Shown here one piece after another: positions 18,668 to 26,882 of a DNA stretch of 64,000 nt (position 1 is the first letter of the stretch; each line of letters starts with the position of its first letter). The stretch lies in NCBI RefSeq assembly GCF_004337365.2, contig NZ_CP044016.1:2790001-2854000 (forward strand), given 5' to 3'. The notes beneath the pieces were generated by a model, which made no database searches, was not told the DNA's origin, and saw nothing but the letters and a program-made list of their open reading frames with translations. Position numbers and translations under genes: made by a program. Origin of the DNA: Rhizosphaericola mali. Lineage in GTDB: Bacteria > Bacteroidota > Bacteroidia > Chitinophagales > Chitinophagaceae.

Positions 18668-20200
18668 ATGGCAATAGGCGTTCCTCCCAGAAAAGGCATC
18701 AGCCTTAATTTATCGGGGCTTGATGCAGATCAATTTGTTGCTATTGGAGTAAAACTATGTGAATCATTCGGATGGAAATGTAGTTATATTTACAAAGATG
18801 GATTTGTGGCTTATACTACATTTTCACTGCGTTCTTTTGGAGAAGAAATGCGATTTTCAGTTGAAGACGACGACGTTTTTATAGAAAGTAAGAGTACTGG
18901 ATTACAATTGTTTGATCTTGGAAAAAATAAATCTAATTTAGAAAAATTCATTTCTCATTATAAAAATTTCCAAACTATAATTACCGCCAAAACGCAAGAG
19001 AATATTAATCAATTTGCAAAAAAAATCATTCTAGATTTGGAAGAAGAAGATTCTATTTTTCTCCAACCACCAAGCAATTTTAGAAATTCTATCGAGGATT
19101 TTGTTTCATTATTTGTCCCAACGAAAGGTTATACAGTTATTCCAATATTAGCAGATTTAAATATTATCGTATTTATCTTACTAACAATAACAGGTTCCGA
19201 TTTAATACTTTCCAATGTTCAAACGCTATATGATTGGGGAGCAAACACCAAAATAGAAGTCAATAACGGTCAATATTGGAGATTGATAACTTCACTATTT
19301 TTACATGCAGGGATCGTGCATTTATTTTTCAATATGTGGGTACTGATATATATAGGATTATTATTAGAGCCTTATCTTAGAAAAACAAAAACGTTAATGC
19401 TTTATTTAATTTCAGGTATTAGCGCTAGTTTATCGAGTCATTTATTTAGACACGTACCTATCAGCGTAGGTGCATCTGGAGCTATATTTGGATTGATCGG
19501 AGGATTCCTTGCATTATTAGTTTCCGATGTTTTTGACAAAAATGTTCGTCGTTCTTATTTAATAGCCATTTCTATATTTGTAGTTTATAATTTACTGAGT
19601 GTTTTTTCCAATAATACAACTGTCGATAATGCCGCACATATAGGAGGATTAATTTCAGGTTTCATAGTCGGATACTTATACATCCCAACTATTAAATTTA
19701 ATTATAATTCTAAAAAATGGAATATCGTTTATAGTATATTAGCAATACTATTTTTCGGAAGCGTTATATCATTTTTATATATCAAAAATAAAAATGTAGA
19801 TAACTTCTCCTCTACTGAAGCACTTATGCAATATTCACTTAAAATGCGTGAATTAAATACAACATCCAATATGGCGATGAATGCATACGAATGGACGGAT
19901 GACTTAACAGAAGAAGATTACAAAAAAAATCTGAAAGATATCGGTATTTACTTTTGGAATGAAGACTTAAGATTAATCCAAGAATTAAAGGAAACAAAGT
20001 TACCAGTCTACATTCAAAACTATAATGACCAACTCAAATTCTACTTTCAAACCAGAATCAAACAATTTGATTTAATATATCAGTCCGTACAAGATGACTC
20101 TGATGAATATGACGATAAATTGGATGCAATAGATAGTACTATTCAGATAAAATTGCGCTTAATTGATAAGATGGAACAACATATCAGCCAAACTTATTGA
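18668..20200 (+). CDS. Rhomboid-family intramembrane serine protease
   Basis: Residues ~1-140 form a soluble N-terminal domain of unknown type. The six-TM rhomboid core spans ~165-345: LFLHAGIVHLFFNMW (HxxxN region), GASGAIFGL with nucleophile S270, and NAAHIGGLISG with H324, giving the full Ser-His dyad. A C-terminal cytosolic or periplasmic helical tail of ~140 residues follows, rich in Asp/Glu/Lys. Substrates unknown. It ends exactly where recD ends on the opposite strand. Confidence 0.9.
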   Translation: MAIGVPPRKGISLNLSGLDADQFVAIGVKLCESFGWKCSYIYKDGFVAYTTFSLRSFGEEMRFSVEDDDVFIESKSTGLQLFDLGKNKSNLEKFISHYKNFQTIITAKTQENINQFAKKIILDLEEEDSIFLQPPSNFRNSIEDFVSLFVPTKGYTVIPILADLNIIVFILLTITGSDLILSNVQTLYDWGANTKIEVNNGQYWRLITSLFLHAGIVHLFFNMWVLIYIGLLLEPYLRKTKTLMLYLISGISASLSSHLFRHVPISVGASGAIFGLIGGFLALLVSDVFDKNVRRSYLIAISIFVVYNLLSVFSNNTTVDNAAHIGGLISGFIVGYLYIPTIKFNYNSKKWNIVYSILAILFFGSVISFLYIKNKNVDNFSSTEALMQYSLKMRELNTTSNMAMNAYEWTDDLTEEDYKKNLKDIGIYFWNEDLRLIQELKETKLPVYIQNYNDQLKFYFQTRIKQFDLIYQSVQDDSDEYDDKLDAIDSTIQIKLRLIDKMEQHISQTY

Positions 20201-21946
20201 TTATATACGATCCTTCATACCAGACACCCGATCAACTCTTAAAGCACAAGATTGAAGAAAAATAGTAGGATCCGATTGCACAATCACCTTCTCTTTAGCA
20301 CGGGTCACACCTGTATATATCAATTCCCTAGTCAACAATTGACGTTGATCATTCATTGGTAAAACAATTAAGACTTCTGCAAATTCGGAACCTTGACTTT
20401 TATGTATAGTCATAGCAAAAACAGTATCTAAAGAAGCTATTAATGCAGGGTTTACAGACCGGATTTTTTCAGGTAACGTATTATCTGGAAACCACGCCTT
20501 ACCATGTCTAATAATTCCAATATCACCGTTATATAGTTTCAGATCATAATTATTTTGCGTAACTATAATTGGTCTATTTTCATAAAATTCATTATCAGTA
20601 CTCCTTGACAGTAATCCCTCACGAATTAAGTAATCTCTAATTTCGATATTTTTCGCAATCGTTCCATATTTACCATCCCTTACCGCACATAATACGCGTA
20701 GGCTTTCTAACTTATGTAAAGCATCAAATATACTCGGCTCCTTAATATACTCACTATAACTTGCTATAAAAGATTCAAATATAGATTTGGAATAAATTAG
20801 ATCTATCGTCACTTCATTTTCTAATTTAGGGATTTCCATAAATGTATTTAATAAAATTACATCATTCTCAATAACAGCTTTACTTAACTTACCAATTCCC
20901 TTTTCTGAATTAAAACGATGGCTTTTCTCTAATTCAGTTATATGATCTATCAAAACAGAATTTTCATTTTGAGAAATAGGTATATTTTGTTTAAAATAAA
21001 TAGAAAATAAATCAGTTATAGTTTTGGAATAATAGTTATTCACGGGTCTTATTTTACACAAATCCCCAAATATACTACCAGCTTCAACAGAAGCTAGTTG
21101 ATTCTTATCACCTAATAAAACAACTTTAGTTTCAGGTCCTATAGCAGAAATAAACTTAGCGAAAAGAGCAGTATCAACCATAGAACATTCATCTACAATC
21201 AAGACATCGTAGGGTAAATAATTATCCGAATTATATTTAAAATAAATAGAATCACGTTGTGTACCCAACAATCGGTGCAAAGTCTGCGGTTCTAGTTCCC
21301 TTATTTTTAATTGTAAAGATTCCGACATTTTAGTTGCCGCATTAGCCAAACTTTCTGCCATCCGTACGGCGGCTTTTCCAGTTGGTGCAGTTAGACCTAT
21401 TCGCAATTCGATATTCTCCATCAACATCCATTGTATCATTGTGGCCACCGTAGTTGTTTTTCCGGTACCAGGACCACCAGTCAAAATAAAAAATTGATGG
21501 ATATAAGCCAAAACACAAGCAACAAATTGCCAATTATTTTCCTCAGTATTTACTTGAAAAGAGCGCAAAAAATGTTCAATATTACTTTTTAAAAATTCAA
21601 CTTTGTCACTTATAAAATTTACGTCTTTCTTAATAATGTCTTTAATTTTTTCAACTATTATAGTTTCATATTTATAGTATCGTTGCAAATACAACCTTTC
21701 ATGATCTAGAATAAAAGGGTAATTTAAGTTATCTTTACGCCCTATCAATGGAGATGATTCTAGAGCATCATAATTGATTTTTTTGGTATTCAAAGCATCT
21801 GGTAAATTATCTAGATTTATATCTTTTATATCTAAGCAAATGTTACCTTCTTCAATTTTTTTTGATAAGCTATAAATAAATGGCCAAATACTTTCATCAG
21901 GGAAATAACTTGCAAATTGAAGATGTATATCAGTTGACTTTACCAT
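20201..21946 (-). CDS. recD: Exodeoxyribonuclease V subunit alpha (RecD helicase)
   Basis: SF1B 5'-3' helicase of RecBCD, for double-strand break repair and degradation of linear DNA. Walker A is LTGGPGTGKTTT around residue 158-169; then LTAPTGKAAVRMAE (motif Ia), VDECSMVD (motif II), VLLGDKNQLASVEAGS (motif III) and AMTIHKSQGSEFAEV (motif VI) near the C-terminus. 581 residues, close to E. coli RecD (608). recB and recC are not in the window. Stop codons of recD and the rhomboid gene abut with no gap. Confidence 0.92.
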   Translation of the reverse strand: MVKSTDIHLQFASYFPDESIWPFIYSLSKKIEEGNICLDIKDINLDNLPDALNTKKINYDALESSPLIGRKDNLNYPFILDHERLYLQRYYKYETIIVEKIKDIIKKDVNFISDKVEFLKSNIEHFLRSFQVNTEENNWQFVACVLAYIHQFFILTGGPGTGKTTTVATMIQWMLMENIELRIGLTAPTGKAAVRMAESLANAATKMSESLQLKIRELEPQTLHRLLGTQRDSIYFKYNSDNYLPYDVLIVDECSMVDTALFAKFISAIGPETKVVLLGDKNQLASVEAGSIFGDLCKIRPVNNYYSKTITDLFSIYFKQNIPISQNENSVLIDHITELEKSHRFNSEKGIGKLSKAVIENDVILLNTFMEIPKLENEVTIDLIYSKSIFESFIASYSEYIKEPSIFDALHKLESLRVLCAVRDGKYGTIAKNIEIRDYLIREGLLSRSTDNEFYENRPIIVTQNNYDLKLYNGDIGIIRHGKAWFPDNTLPEKIRSVNPALIASLDTVFAMTIHKSQGSEFAEVLIVLPMNDQRQLLTRELIYTGVTRAKEKVIVQSDPTIFLQSCALRVDRVSGMKDRI

Positions 21947-21970
21947 GATACAATAATACTAAATAAAAAT

Positions 21971-21998
21971 AAAAAAGCGACCCCAAGAATGAGGTCGC
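21971..21998 (-). terminator. Intrinsic terminator of the oxidase operon
   Basis: On the minus strand GCGACC pairs with GGTCGC, followed by six U. It lies 32 bases after the cytochrome c stop and marks the operon end. Confidence 0.75.
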
Positions 21999-22029
21999 GT
22001 GGTCGTTATCTCTATCACCTTAATAAAAA

Positions 22030-22623
22030 CTATATTGATTTGTGTTTCTTATCCTCTTTAATATCTGCCAATTTCACTGCTAATAATAATGCCGTAACAA
22101 GTAATATAATTGTTCCCGCTAATGCTGTCCAGAAAAAATAATGATGAAAGTCCATCGGTTTAAATGCGCCATTTACATCCAAGAAAATCATTTTATGTAA
22201 TATATTATTGGGATTATCCACCTTATATATAGGAGGTGCATCAGGAAGATTACCATTACCTTTTGGCATATCCTTTACACGAGCACTTTCTTCCTTTATA
22301 AAAGCGATAATATTTTTAATATCTTGATCTTTTAAATCAGGATGATCGGGCATTATTGTTTTTCCAAATTCTCCGAAAAGACGTACGGCAGCAGTATCTC
22401 CACCTTTAATCACGGTCTGAGAGGAATGTACAAAATTGATAATCCACGTTTCCGATCTTTCTTGATCCACATTCATCAAATCTGGGCCAACCACTTGTTT
22501 GCCAACAGCATGACAAGAAGTACATCTTTGAGTAAATATTTCCTTACCTGCCGCTGCATCTTGAGCATTTGCATATAATATAGTGCAAATACACCAACTT
22601 AATAACAAACCTATTTTTTTCAT
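22030..22623 (-). CDS. Membrane-anchored c-type cytochrome
   Basis: One class I heme c domain: signal peptide 1-20, then CTSCH with axial His at ~38 and the Met ligand likely in TIMPDHPDL at ~90. A C-terminal TM segment (~157-180, FFWTALAGTIILLVTALLLAV) anchors it. It is the last gene of the oxidase operon, one base after the SCO stop, so a role as electron donor to the oxidase is likely (inference). No other enzyme domain is present. Confidence 0.88.
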   Translation of the reverse strand: MKKIGLLLSWCICTILYANAQDAAAGKEIFTQRCTSCHAVGKQVVGPDLMNVDQERSETWIINFVHSSQTVIKGGDTAAVRLFGEFGKTIMPDHPDLKDQDIKNIIAFIKEESARVKDMPKGNGNLPDAPPIYKVDNPNNILHKMIFLDVNGAFKPMDFHHYFFWTALAGTIILLVTALLLAVKLADIKEDKKHKSI

Positions 22624-22624
22624 T

Positions 22625-23260
22625 CTATAATATTTTTTTAATATCTCTAATTAGATTTTGAATATCTTTTTTGTCCGTCCCTTCATAGTAACCTCTAATG
22701 TGACCACTCCGATCAATTAATGCAACTTTATCACTATGAATAAAATCATCTGCACCACCATCGCCATCACTAGCTGTCACAAATAATTGATTACGTGCAT
22801 AACGGTAAAGTAATAGTTTACTACCCGTCAAAAGATGCCAAGTAGAATTCTCAATTCCAATAATTTGACTATAAGAATGTAGTTGTTGCGCAGAATCCCT
22901 TTCCGGATCAACTGTAAACGATACGATTTGCACATCACTATTTTTATCAAAAGCTTTTTCAACGACACGCATATTGGGCATTAGAATAGGACAAATAGTT
23001 TTACAATTGGAAAAAAAGTAATTAGCCACCCAAACTTTACCTTTTAGTTTTTGACTATCAAATAATTGTTGATTTTGATCTTCAAATTTGAAATCACCCA
23101 CTACAAATTTTTCATTTGTATTATTTGCCAATTGATAATCTTTCCCATAGTAGGGTAATTCATCTACATTATTTTGATACCAATGAACCAATCCAAATGC
23201 CAATACAGGAAAGATTACTGCCAAACAGATAAATAGGAAAATAGAACTATGTTTTTTCAT
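22625..23260 (-). CDS. SCO1/SenC family copper chaperone
   Basis: A thioredoxin-fold protein that delivers copper to, or reduces, the CuA site of cytochrome oxidase. N-terminal membrane anchor (~6-25). The CxxxC motif is NCKTICP at ~89-95, and the conserved His is in DDFIHSDKVALIDRSG at ~170. 211 residues is normal. It lies 20 bases after the oxidase subunit I stop and one base before the cytochrome c gene. The sequence AAACGTTTAAAT just before its ATG resembles the palindrome before the sugar transporter. Confidence 0.92.
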   Translation of the reverse strand: MKKHSSIFLFICLAVIFPVLAFGLVHWYQNNVDELPYYGKDYQLANNTNEKFVVGDFKFEDQNQQLFDSQKLKGKVWVANYFFSNCKTICPILMPNMRVVEKAFDKNSDVQIVSFTVDPERDSAQQLHSYSQIIGIENSTWHLLTGSKLLLYRYARNQLFVTASDGDGGADDFIHSDKVALIDRSGHIRGYYEGTDKKDIQNLIRDIKKIL

Positions 23261-23280
23261 ATTTAAACGTTTTAAAAAAA

Positions 23281-24609
23281 TTATTTTGCTTGATCTTTAT
23301 TTGAAGAGATTAAATTCACTGGGCTTTCAACATTGAATTTATTCTTTACAGGAGCGCTATATTTGAATACACTCATCAATGCAGGTATGTAAGAAAGGAA
23401 AATCAACAGCACCATCACCACCAACCAAGGTTTCATATTCAATAACAAACTCACTGGTTTTTCTTCATGCAACTCCTCGAATTCTGGTAATACCAATTCA
23501 GATTCATTTACTTTTTTACCCAAAGCAGTTCTATAAAACGCAATAAAGTATAGCACTGCTGCAGTTGTCATTATGATACCCCCAATCAATGCAATAGTTG
23601 CCGTAAATACCCAATGTGGATTATATAGAGGACTTTCAGGATTGGTATAAGATAAGCCCATATTGGTTCTTCTTGGCTCCCCCATCAAGCCTCCTGCCAT
23701 CAATCCATGCGAAAAGAACATAATACCAATCATCCATAAGTAAGGACAAATAGTAACGAAACCTTCATTTTTAATCGGTTTACCTGATAAATGAGAATAC
23801 ATATAAATACTCATTCCCAAAATAGCAAGCAAAACTGGACCAGCAACAGTCATGTGAAAATGACCAGGAACCCAAGCAGTATTATGTACGACGGAATTCA
23901 AACTATAAGAGGCATTTACAATACCACTCAATCCTCCAAAAACAAATATGATCAATCCACAAATTAAATATCCAAATAGGAAATTTTTCTTTTGGAAATA
24001 AGGCTGATCTTTCACCCATCCCATCAAGGATTTATTTCCTCTCCTTCTAGCACCATATTCCAATGTTGCTGCAATATTGAAAGCCGTCATAAAACTTGGA
24101 ATTGCTACTCCAAATGTCATAATCGATTGATACAATTTAACCGTTGGTGAAAAAACTGGTTCGGAAAATTGATGGTGAACTCCAATAGGAATAGAAAGAA
24201 CTAAGAATAAAAGAAATGCTAATCTTCCGGCATTTTCAGAGTATAGTTTGCTTCCTGCTACTTTAGGCAATACTGTGTAAAACATGATATATGCAGGAAG
24301 CAACCAAAAATATACTAATGGATGACCAAACATCCAAAACAACATTCTAGTTAATGGTACATTCAATGAATTGGTTAATCCCATACTCCATGGAGTCAAC
24401 AATACTAAAACAGAATAGGCAACTGGAATAGAACAAGTCAACCAAATTGTAAAATTAACGAAAGTCCCAAGTACACCTAAAGGCATTTTCTTATTTGGAT
24501 TTTCTTTTTTCCATTCAAACCAGATTTTTATCCATCCAAAAAATCCAAACCAACTACCTACGATTAGCAAAGCAGTTCCTATATAAAATAAAGGGTGGGC
24601 TTTCAAGGG
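23281..24609 (-). CDS. Heme-copper oxidase subunit I (ba3-like), 3' part of frameshifted gene
   Basis: The C-terminal ~443 residues of subunit I. Ligands are intact: FGHPLVYFWLLPAY (CuB His and cross-linked Tyr at +4), VHHQFSEP (two CuB His) and VPGHFHMTVAG (high- and low-spin heme His). These match Thermus ba3 oxidase rather than the aa3 type. Upstream of 24609 this frame reads non-homologous residues; the true N-terminus lies in the other frame (24603-24974). Restoring one C at the run 24607-24610 gives AP followed by LKAHPLFYIG, a continuous protein of ~565 residues, matching Thermus CbaA (562). It is either a mutation, a phase-variable site or a sequence error. Confidence 0.88.
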   Translation of the reverse strand, partial: PLKAHPLFYIGTALLIVGSWFGFFGWIKIWFEWKKENPNKKMPLGVLGTFVNFTIWLTCSIPVAYSVLVLLTPWSMGLTNSLNVPLTRMLFWMFGHPLVYFWLLPAYIMFYTVLPKVAGSKLYSENAGRLAFLLFLVLSIPIGVHHQFSEPVFSPTVKLYQSIMTFGVAIPSFMTAFNIAATLEYGARRRGNKSLMGWVKDQPYFQKKNFLFGYLICGLIIFVFGGLSGIVNASYSLNSVVHNTAWVPGHFHMTVAGPVLLAILGMSIYMYSHLSGKPIKNEGFVTICPYLWMIGIMFFSHGLMAGGLMGEPRRTNMGLSYTNPESPLYNPHWVFTATIALIGGIIMTTAAVLYFIAFYRTALGKKVNESELVLPEFEELHEEKPVSLLLNMKPWLVVMVLLIFLSYIPALMSVFKYSAPVKNKFNVESPVNLISSNKDQAK

Positions 24610-24974
24610 GCATAGAACGTATAGAGAACTTGTGCCTTGCCAATCAACATAGTGTATGCATCCATCAAAGTACCGATAATCATTAACCACATTCCTATTT
24701 TATAGGACCATTTTGGTGGTTCTTTTTTCAAATAATGGGTTATGGTTACATGACCAAATGCCACGGCAAAAAATGTAGTCAAGACTATCGCATTAATCAC
24801 GCCATGCATCGTCAGGCCTTGATAATAATTTAATTTCAAAAAAGAAGCTTGAGATAATATACCAGAGCGATATAATACCTGCATCAATCCATTGTAAATC
24901 CCTAAAATAAATAGCGTCATAGGAAAAAACAAGGTTATTAATATTGTATTTTTATAAGATTTAGAAACTTTCAT
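24603..24974 (-). CDS. Heme-copper oxidase subunit I (ba3-like), 5' part of frameshifted gene
   Basis: The N-terminal 123 residues, with three TM segments. YYQGLTMHGVINAIVL carries the first low-spin heme ligand His in the MHG motif. The frame ends in TGA right after LYTFYAP, a point where homologues continue with LKAH. The continuation is present one base out of register (see 23281-24609). The start lies seven bases after the subunit II stop. As sequenced, this fragment lacks the CuB centre and cannot be active alone. Confidence 0.85.
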   Translation of the reverse strand: MKVSKSYKNTILITLFFPMTLFILGIYNGLMQVLYRSGILSQASFLKLNYYQGLTMHGVINAIVLTTFFAVAFGHVTITHYLKKEPPKWSYKIGMWLMIIGTLMDAYTMLIGKAQVLYTFYAP

Positions 24975-24981
24975 CTTGTAA

Positions 24982-25425
24982 TTATTTATAAGTAACTTTA
25001 ATATCTCCCATCATATTTTGGTGTCCAGCACCACAATATTCGTGGCACACCACATGATAGACTCCTGGCTCATCGAAATGAATTGTTTTTTTGGTAACTC
25101 CACCGGGTACTGCCATCAAATTGATATCCTTTCTAGCTATATCAAATCCGTGTACTACATCTGTACTTGTCAAATATAAATCTACCGTACTCCCTGCTGG
25201 CACACTTATGTCACTGGGCTCAAATGTCCACATATGCGCTATCGCATATATTTCATAACGCAGACTATCGACTTTTTTAACTTGAGGCTTTTCATAGTTT
25301 GTACTAAATGGAGTACAAGCAGGCACATCAATTTTTCGGCTAAAAACATTGTATAAAATTGCAAATAGAAATAATCCCATCAGACAACCTGTGATTAGAA
25401 TAATTCTTTGTTCGTATTTGTTCAT
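24982..25425 (-). CDS. Cytochrome oxidase subunit II (CuA domain)
   Basis: One N-terminal TM helix (~9-28) anchors a periplasmic cupredoxin domain. The CuA ligands are in CHEYCGAGHQNMMG near residue 130-143 (C-x3-C-x3-H-x2-M), with the upstream His in VVHGFDI. 147 residues fits the short subunit II of ba3-type oxidases. It accepts electrons from cytochrome c. Located between subunit IIa and subunit I genes. Confidence 0.93.
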   Translation of the reverse strand: MNKYEQRIILITGCLMGLFLFAILYNVFSRKIDVPACTPFSTNYEKPQVKKVDSLRYEIYAIAHMWTFEPSDISVPAGSTVDLYLTSTDVVHGFDIARKDINLMAVPGGVTKKTIHFDEPGVYHVVCHEYCGAGHQNMMGDIKVTYK

Positions 25426-25435
25426 TTGAAATAGT

Positions 25436-25570
25436 TTAAGAATGTCTTTCTAATTGAATATTGTAAATACCAAACCAAACCAAAGCAGATAACAGCAATA
25501 ATAGTAAAAAGAAAACTATAGCGCCTTTTGGTCGGAAATTTTCATCAAATGAATCATGTTCTTTGTCCAT
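25436..25570 (-). CDS. Oxidase subunit IIa-like single-helix protein (44 aa)
   Basis: A 44-codon gene too short for usual ORF lists. A polar N-terminus (MDKEHDSFDENFRPKG) is followed by one TM helix (AIVFFLLLLLLSALVWFGIY) and a short tail. It lies 10 bases upstream of subunit II on the same strand, exactly where ba3-type operons carry subunit IIa (34 residues in Thermus), whose helix replaces the missing second helix of subunit II. Assignment rests on position, size and topology, not on sequence identity. Confidence 0.72.
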   Translation of the reverse strand: MDKEHDSFDENFRPKGAIVFFLLLLLLSALVWFGIYNIQLERHS

Positions 25571-25629
25571 AGTTGATATATTTTATTAAGTGATAAGAAT
25601 AGAATCCCCTAGTAAAGCATTTTACATAC

Positions 25630-25639
25630 TCTACGTAGA
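25630..25639. promoter_or_regulatory. 10-bp palindrome upstream of oxidase operon
   Basis: TCTACGTAGA, a perfect palindrome 60 bases before the subunit IIa start; a possible operator, but short enough to be chance. No TAnnTTTG element was found in this gap. Confidence 0.25.
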
Positions 25640-25663
25640 CTAAAAATTTATATTGTTACTATA

Positions 25664-25849
25664 TTATTTTTTCAAATTATCTTTGATAGTAGTCTGAATA
25701 TTGTCCAATATTTTTTGTGATTGACAATTACATTTTTTGCAATTTTGACATTCTCCTTGGTTTACTTCTGCGATAGATTTGGCATTCGTTACAGACAAGT
25801 CATTTTGTAATTTGTCGAGTCCGATACTATTATCTTTTTCCTTATTCAT
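25664..25849 (-). CDS. Small Cys-rich protein, unknown function
   Basis: 61 residues, family not recognised. A four-Cys cluster CQNCKKCNC (C-x2-C-x2-C-x-C, residues ~40-48) sits between two helical, Lys/Asp/Asn-rich segments; it could bind a metal or an Fe-S cluster (inference). The start at 25849 is preferred because GGAGGG lies four bases upstream, a rare strong Shine-Dalgarno for this genome, and a promoter-like TTG-N20-TACCTTTA lies just before it. An in-frame ATG at 25948 would add 33 residues. It is the gene immediately upstream of the oxidase operon. Confidence 0.55.
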   Translation of the reverse strand: MNKEKDNSIGLDKLQNDLSVTNAKSIAEVNQGECQNCKKCNCQSQKILDNIQTTIKDNLKK

Positions 25850-25895
25850 ATTCCCTCCTATTATGTAGTGGTAAATGTCTTTTTCTTTAATAGTG

Positions 25896-25927
25896 TAAAG
25901 GTAGAAGCCTTCGATATCTTGGGCAAT
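25896..25927 (-). promoter_or_regulatory. Putative promoter of Cys-rich protein gene
   Basis: ATTG (25924-25927), 20 bases, then TACCTTTA (25896-25903), one mismatch from TAnnTTTG. It lies inside the longer alternative reading frame and supports the internal start at 25849. Confidence 0.4.
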
Positions 25928-25987
25928 CGCACAAATACGATACTTCATAATTTTAAAAAAAATGACAAACCAGAGACGATACGCAAT

Positions 25988-26014
25988 AAAAAAAGCGATA
26001 CTATTCGTATCGCT
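25988..26014 (-). terminator. Intrinsic terminator after response regulator
   Basis: An 8-bp perfect stem AGCGATAC/GTATCGCT with a 5-base loop, followed on the minus strand by seven U. It separates the response regulator from the Cys-rich protein and oxidase operon. Confidence 0.85.
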
Positions 26015-26037
26015 CTCAGTATAAAATACATTTTCTT

Positions 26038-26736
26038 TTAATCCTTTACAAAAAGACTTTTACATGCGCAATATCCCAAATCACTACTCTGACAAGAGGT
26101 TCTACACACGCCATGTTTCATTGCATAATTAACCAATTCTATTTTGGTTTTTAAATTCAATTTGAGAAGCAAATCTCTTGTATAGGTATCAATAGTACGC
26201 TTACTCAAACTTAAAATATCTCCAATTTCTTTATTTGATTTTCCTTCGCAAGTGTGTTGTATAATATTTATTTCAACTGATTTAAGCTCTTCCATTAAAG
26301 ACGGTGTATGCTTTTCTTTAATCAAACGCATTCCGTCTTTTTCCCATTTTTGAAAATATGTCCCATCAAAATATGTACCTCCTTTTTGTAATATTTCCAT
26401 AGCGACAACAACATCTTCTTTTATTTTGGAACAATAACCATTAACCCTTAGATCTTGTAAAAGCTTTGGCATTTCTGGTTGAAAAATTGCAGAGATGGCA
26501 AGTATTTTAGAATATTTATTTCTTTTCTGTAAAACTTTGATGGCCTCGACTCCCGATATCACAGGCATATATAATTCTACTATGAGTATATCTGCAGGAG
26601 TATTTTGTTGATCTTCTATTAATTCCAAACCATTAGCAGCACAAAACAAAACTTTTCTATCACTACGTACACAGATCTCACTAATTAAAGTAGAGCGATA
26701 TAAAGTATCAGAATCAGCAACACCTAAAGTCAACAT
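26038..26736 (-). CDS. LuxR/NarL-type response regulator, degenerate receiver, Cys-rich tail
   Basis: Receiver domain (1-120) plus LuxR helix-turn-helix (~150-210, IGDILSLSKRTIDTYTRDLLLKL split). In the receiver the phosphorylatable Asp is Glu (E54 in LIVELYMPVISG), and the acidic pair is D8/S9; S82 and K104 are conserved. Glu at this site often mimics the phosphorylated state. After the HTH comes a ~22-residue tail with C211, C215, C223 and C225 (CRTSC ... CAC), which could bind metal or sense redox (inference). No histidine kinase is adjacent. An exact -7 element lies upstream and a terminator downstream. The neighbouring oxidase operon is a candidate target. Confidence 0.85.
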   Translation of the reverse strand: MLTLGVADSDTLYRSTLISEICVRSDRKVLFCAANGLELIEDQQNTPADILIVELYMPVISGVEAIKVLQKRNKYSKILAISAIFQPEMPKLLQDLRVNGYCSKIKEDVVVAMEILQKGGTYFDGTYFQKWEKDGMRLIKEKHTPSLMEELKSVEINIIQHTCEGKSNKEIGDILSLSKRTIDTYTRDLLLKLNLKTKIELVNYAMKHGVCRTSCQSSDLGYCACKSLFVKD

Positions 26737-26788
26737 ATTGTATAAAATTTAAGGTTTCGTCGATCGTTCAACGAGAGATAACAATATG

Positions 26789-26816
26789 CAAAATTACCAA
26801 CTCTATAAATGTGCAA
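26789..26816 (-). promoter_or_regulatory. Promoter of response regulator gene
   Basis: TTG (26814-26816), 17 bases, then an exact TAATTTTG (26789-26796); fits the TTG-N17-23-TAnnTTTG consensus known for Flavobacterium. Predicted leader ~45-50 bases. Confidence 0.55.
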
Positions 26817-26882
26817 TAATTGTATTCATTATTCCAATTGATTTTTGTCAATATATTCGAAATTAAAATTGAATACTAAAAA

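Noticed and set aside
24603-24612. Programmed -1 ribosomal frameshift as the cause of the oxidase split
   Set aside because: A P-site tRNA on GCC would have to re-pair with TGC, which is poor, and no downstream pseudoknot was recognised; mutation or read error is simpler.
25850-25948. N-terminal extension of the Cys-rich protein to ATG 25948
   Set aside because: A promoter-like element and a strong GGAGGG lie inside it, so the shorter start is preferred; not excluded.
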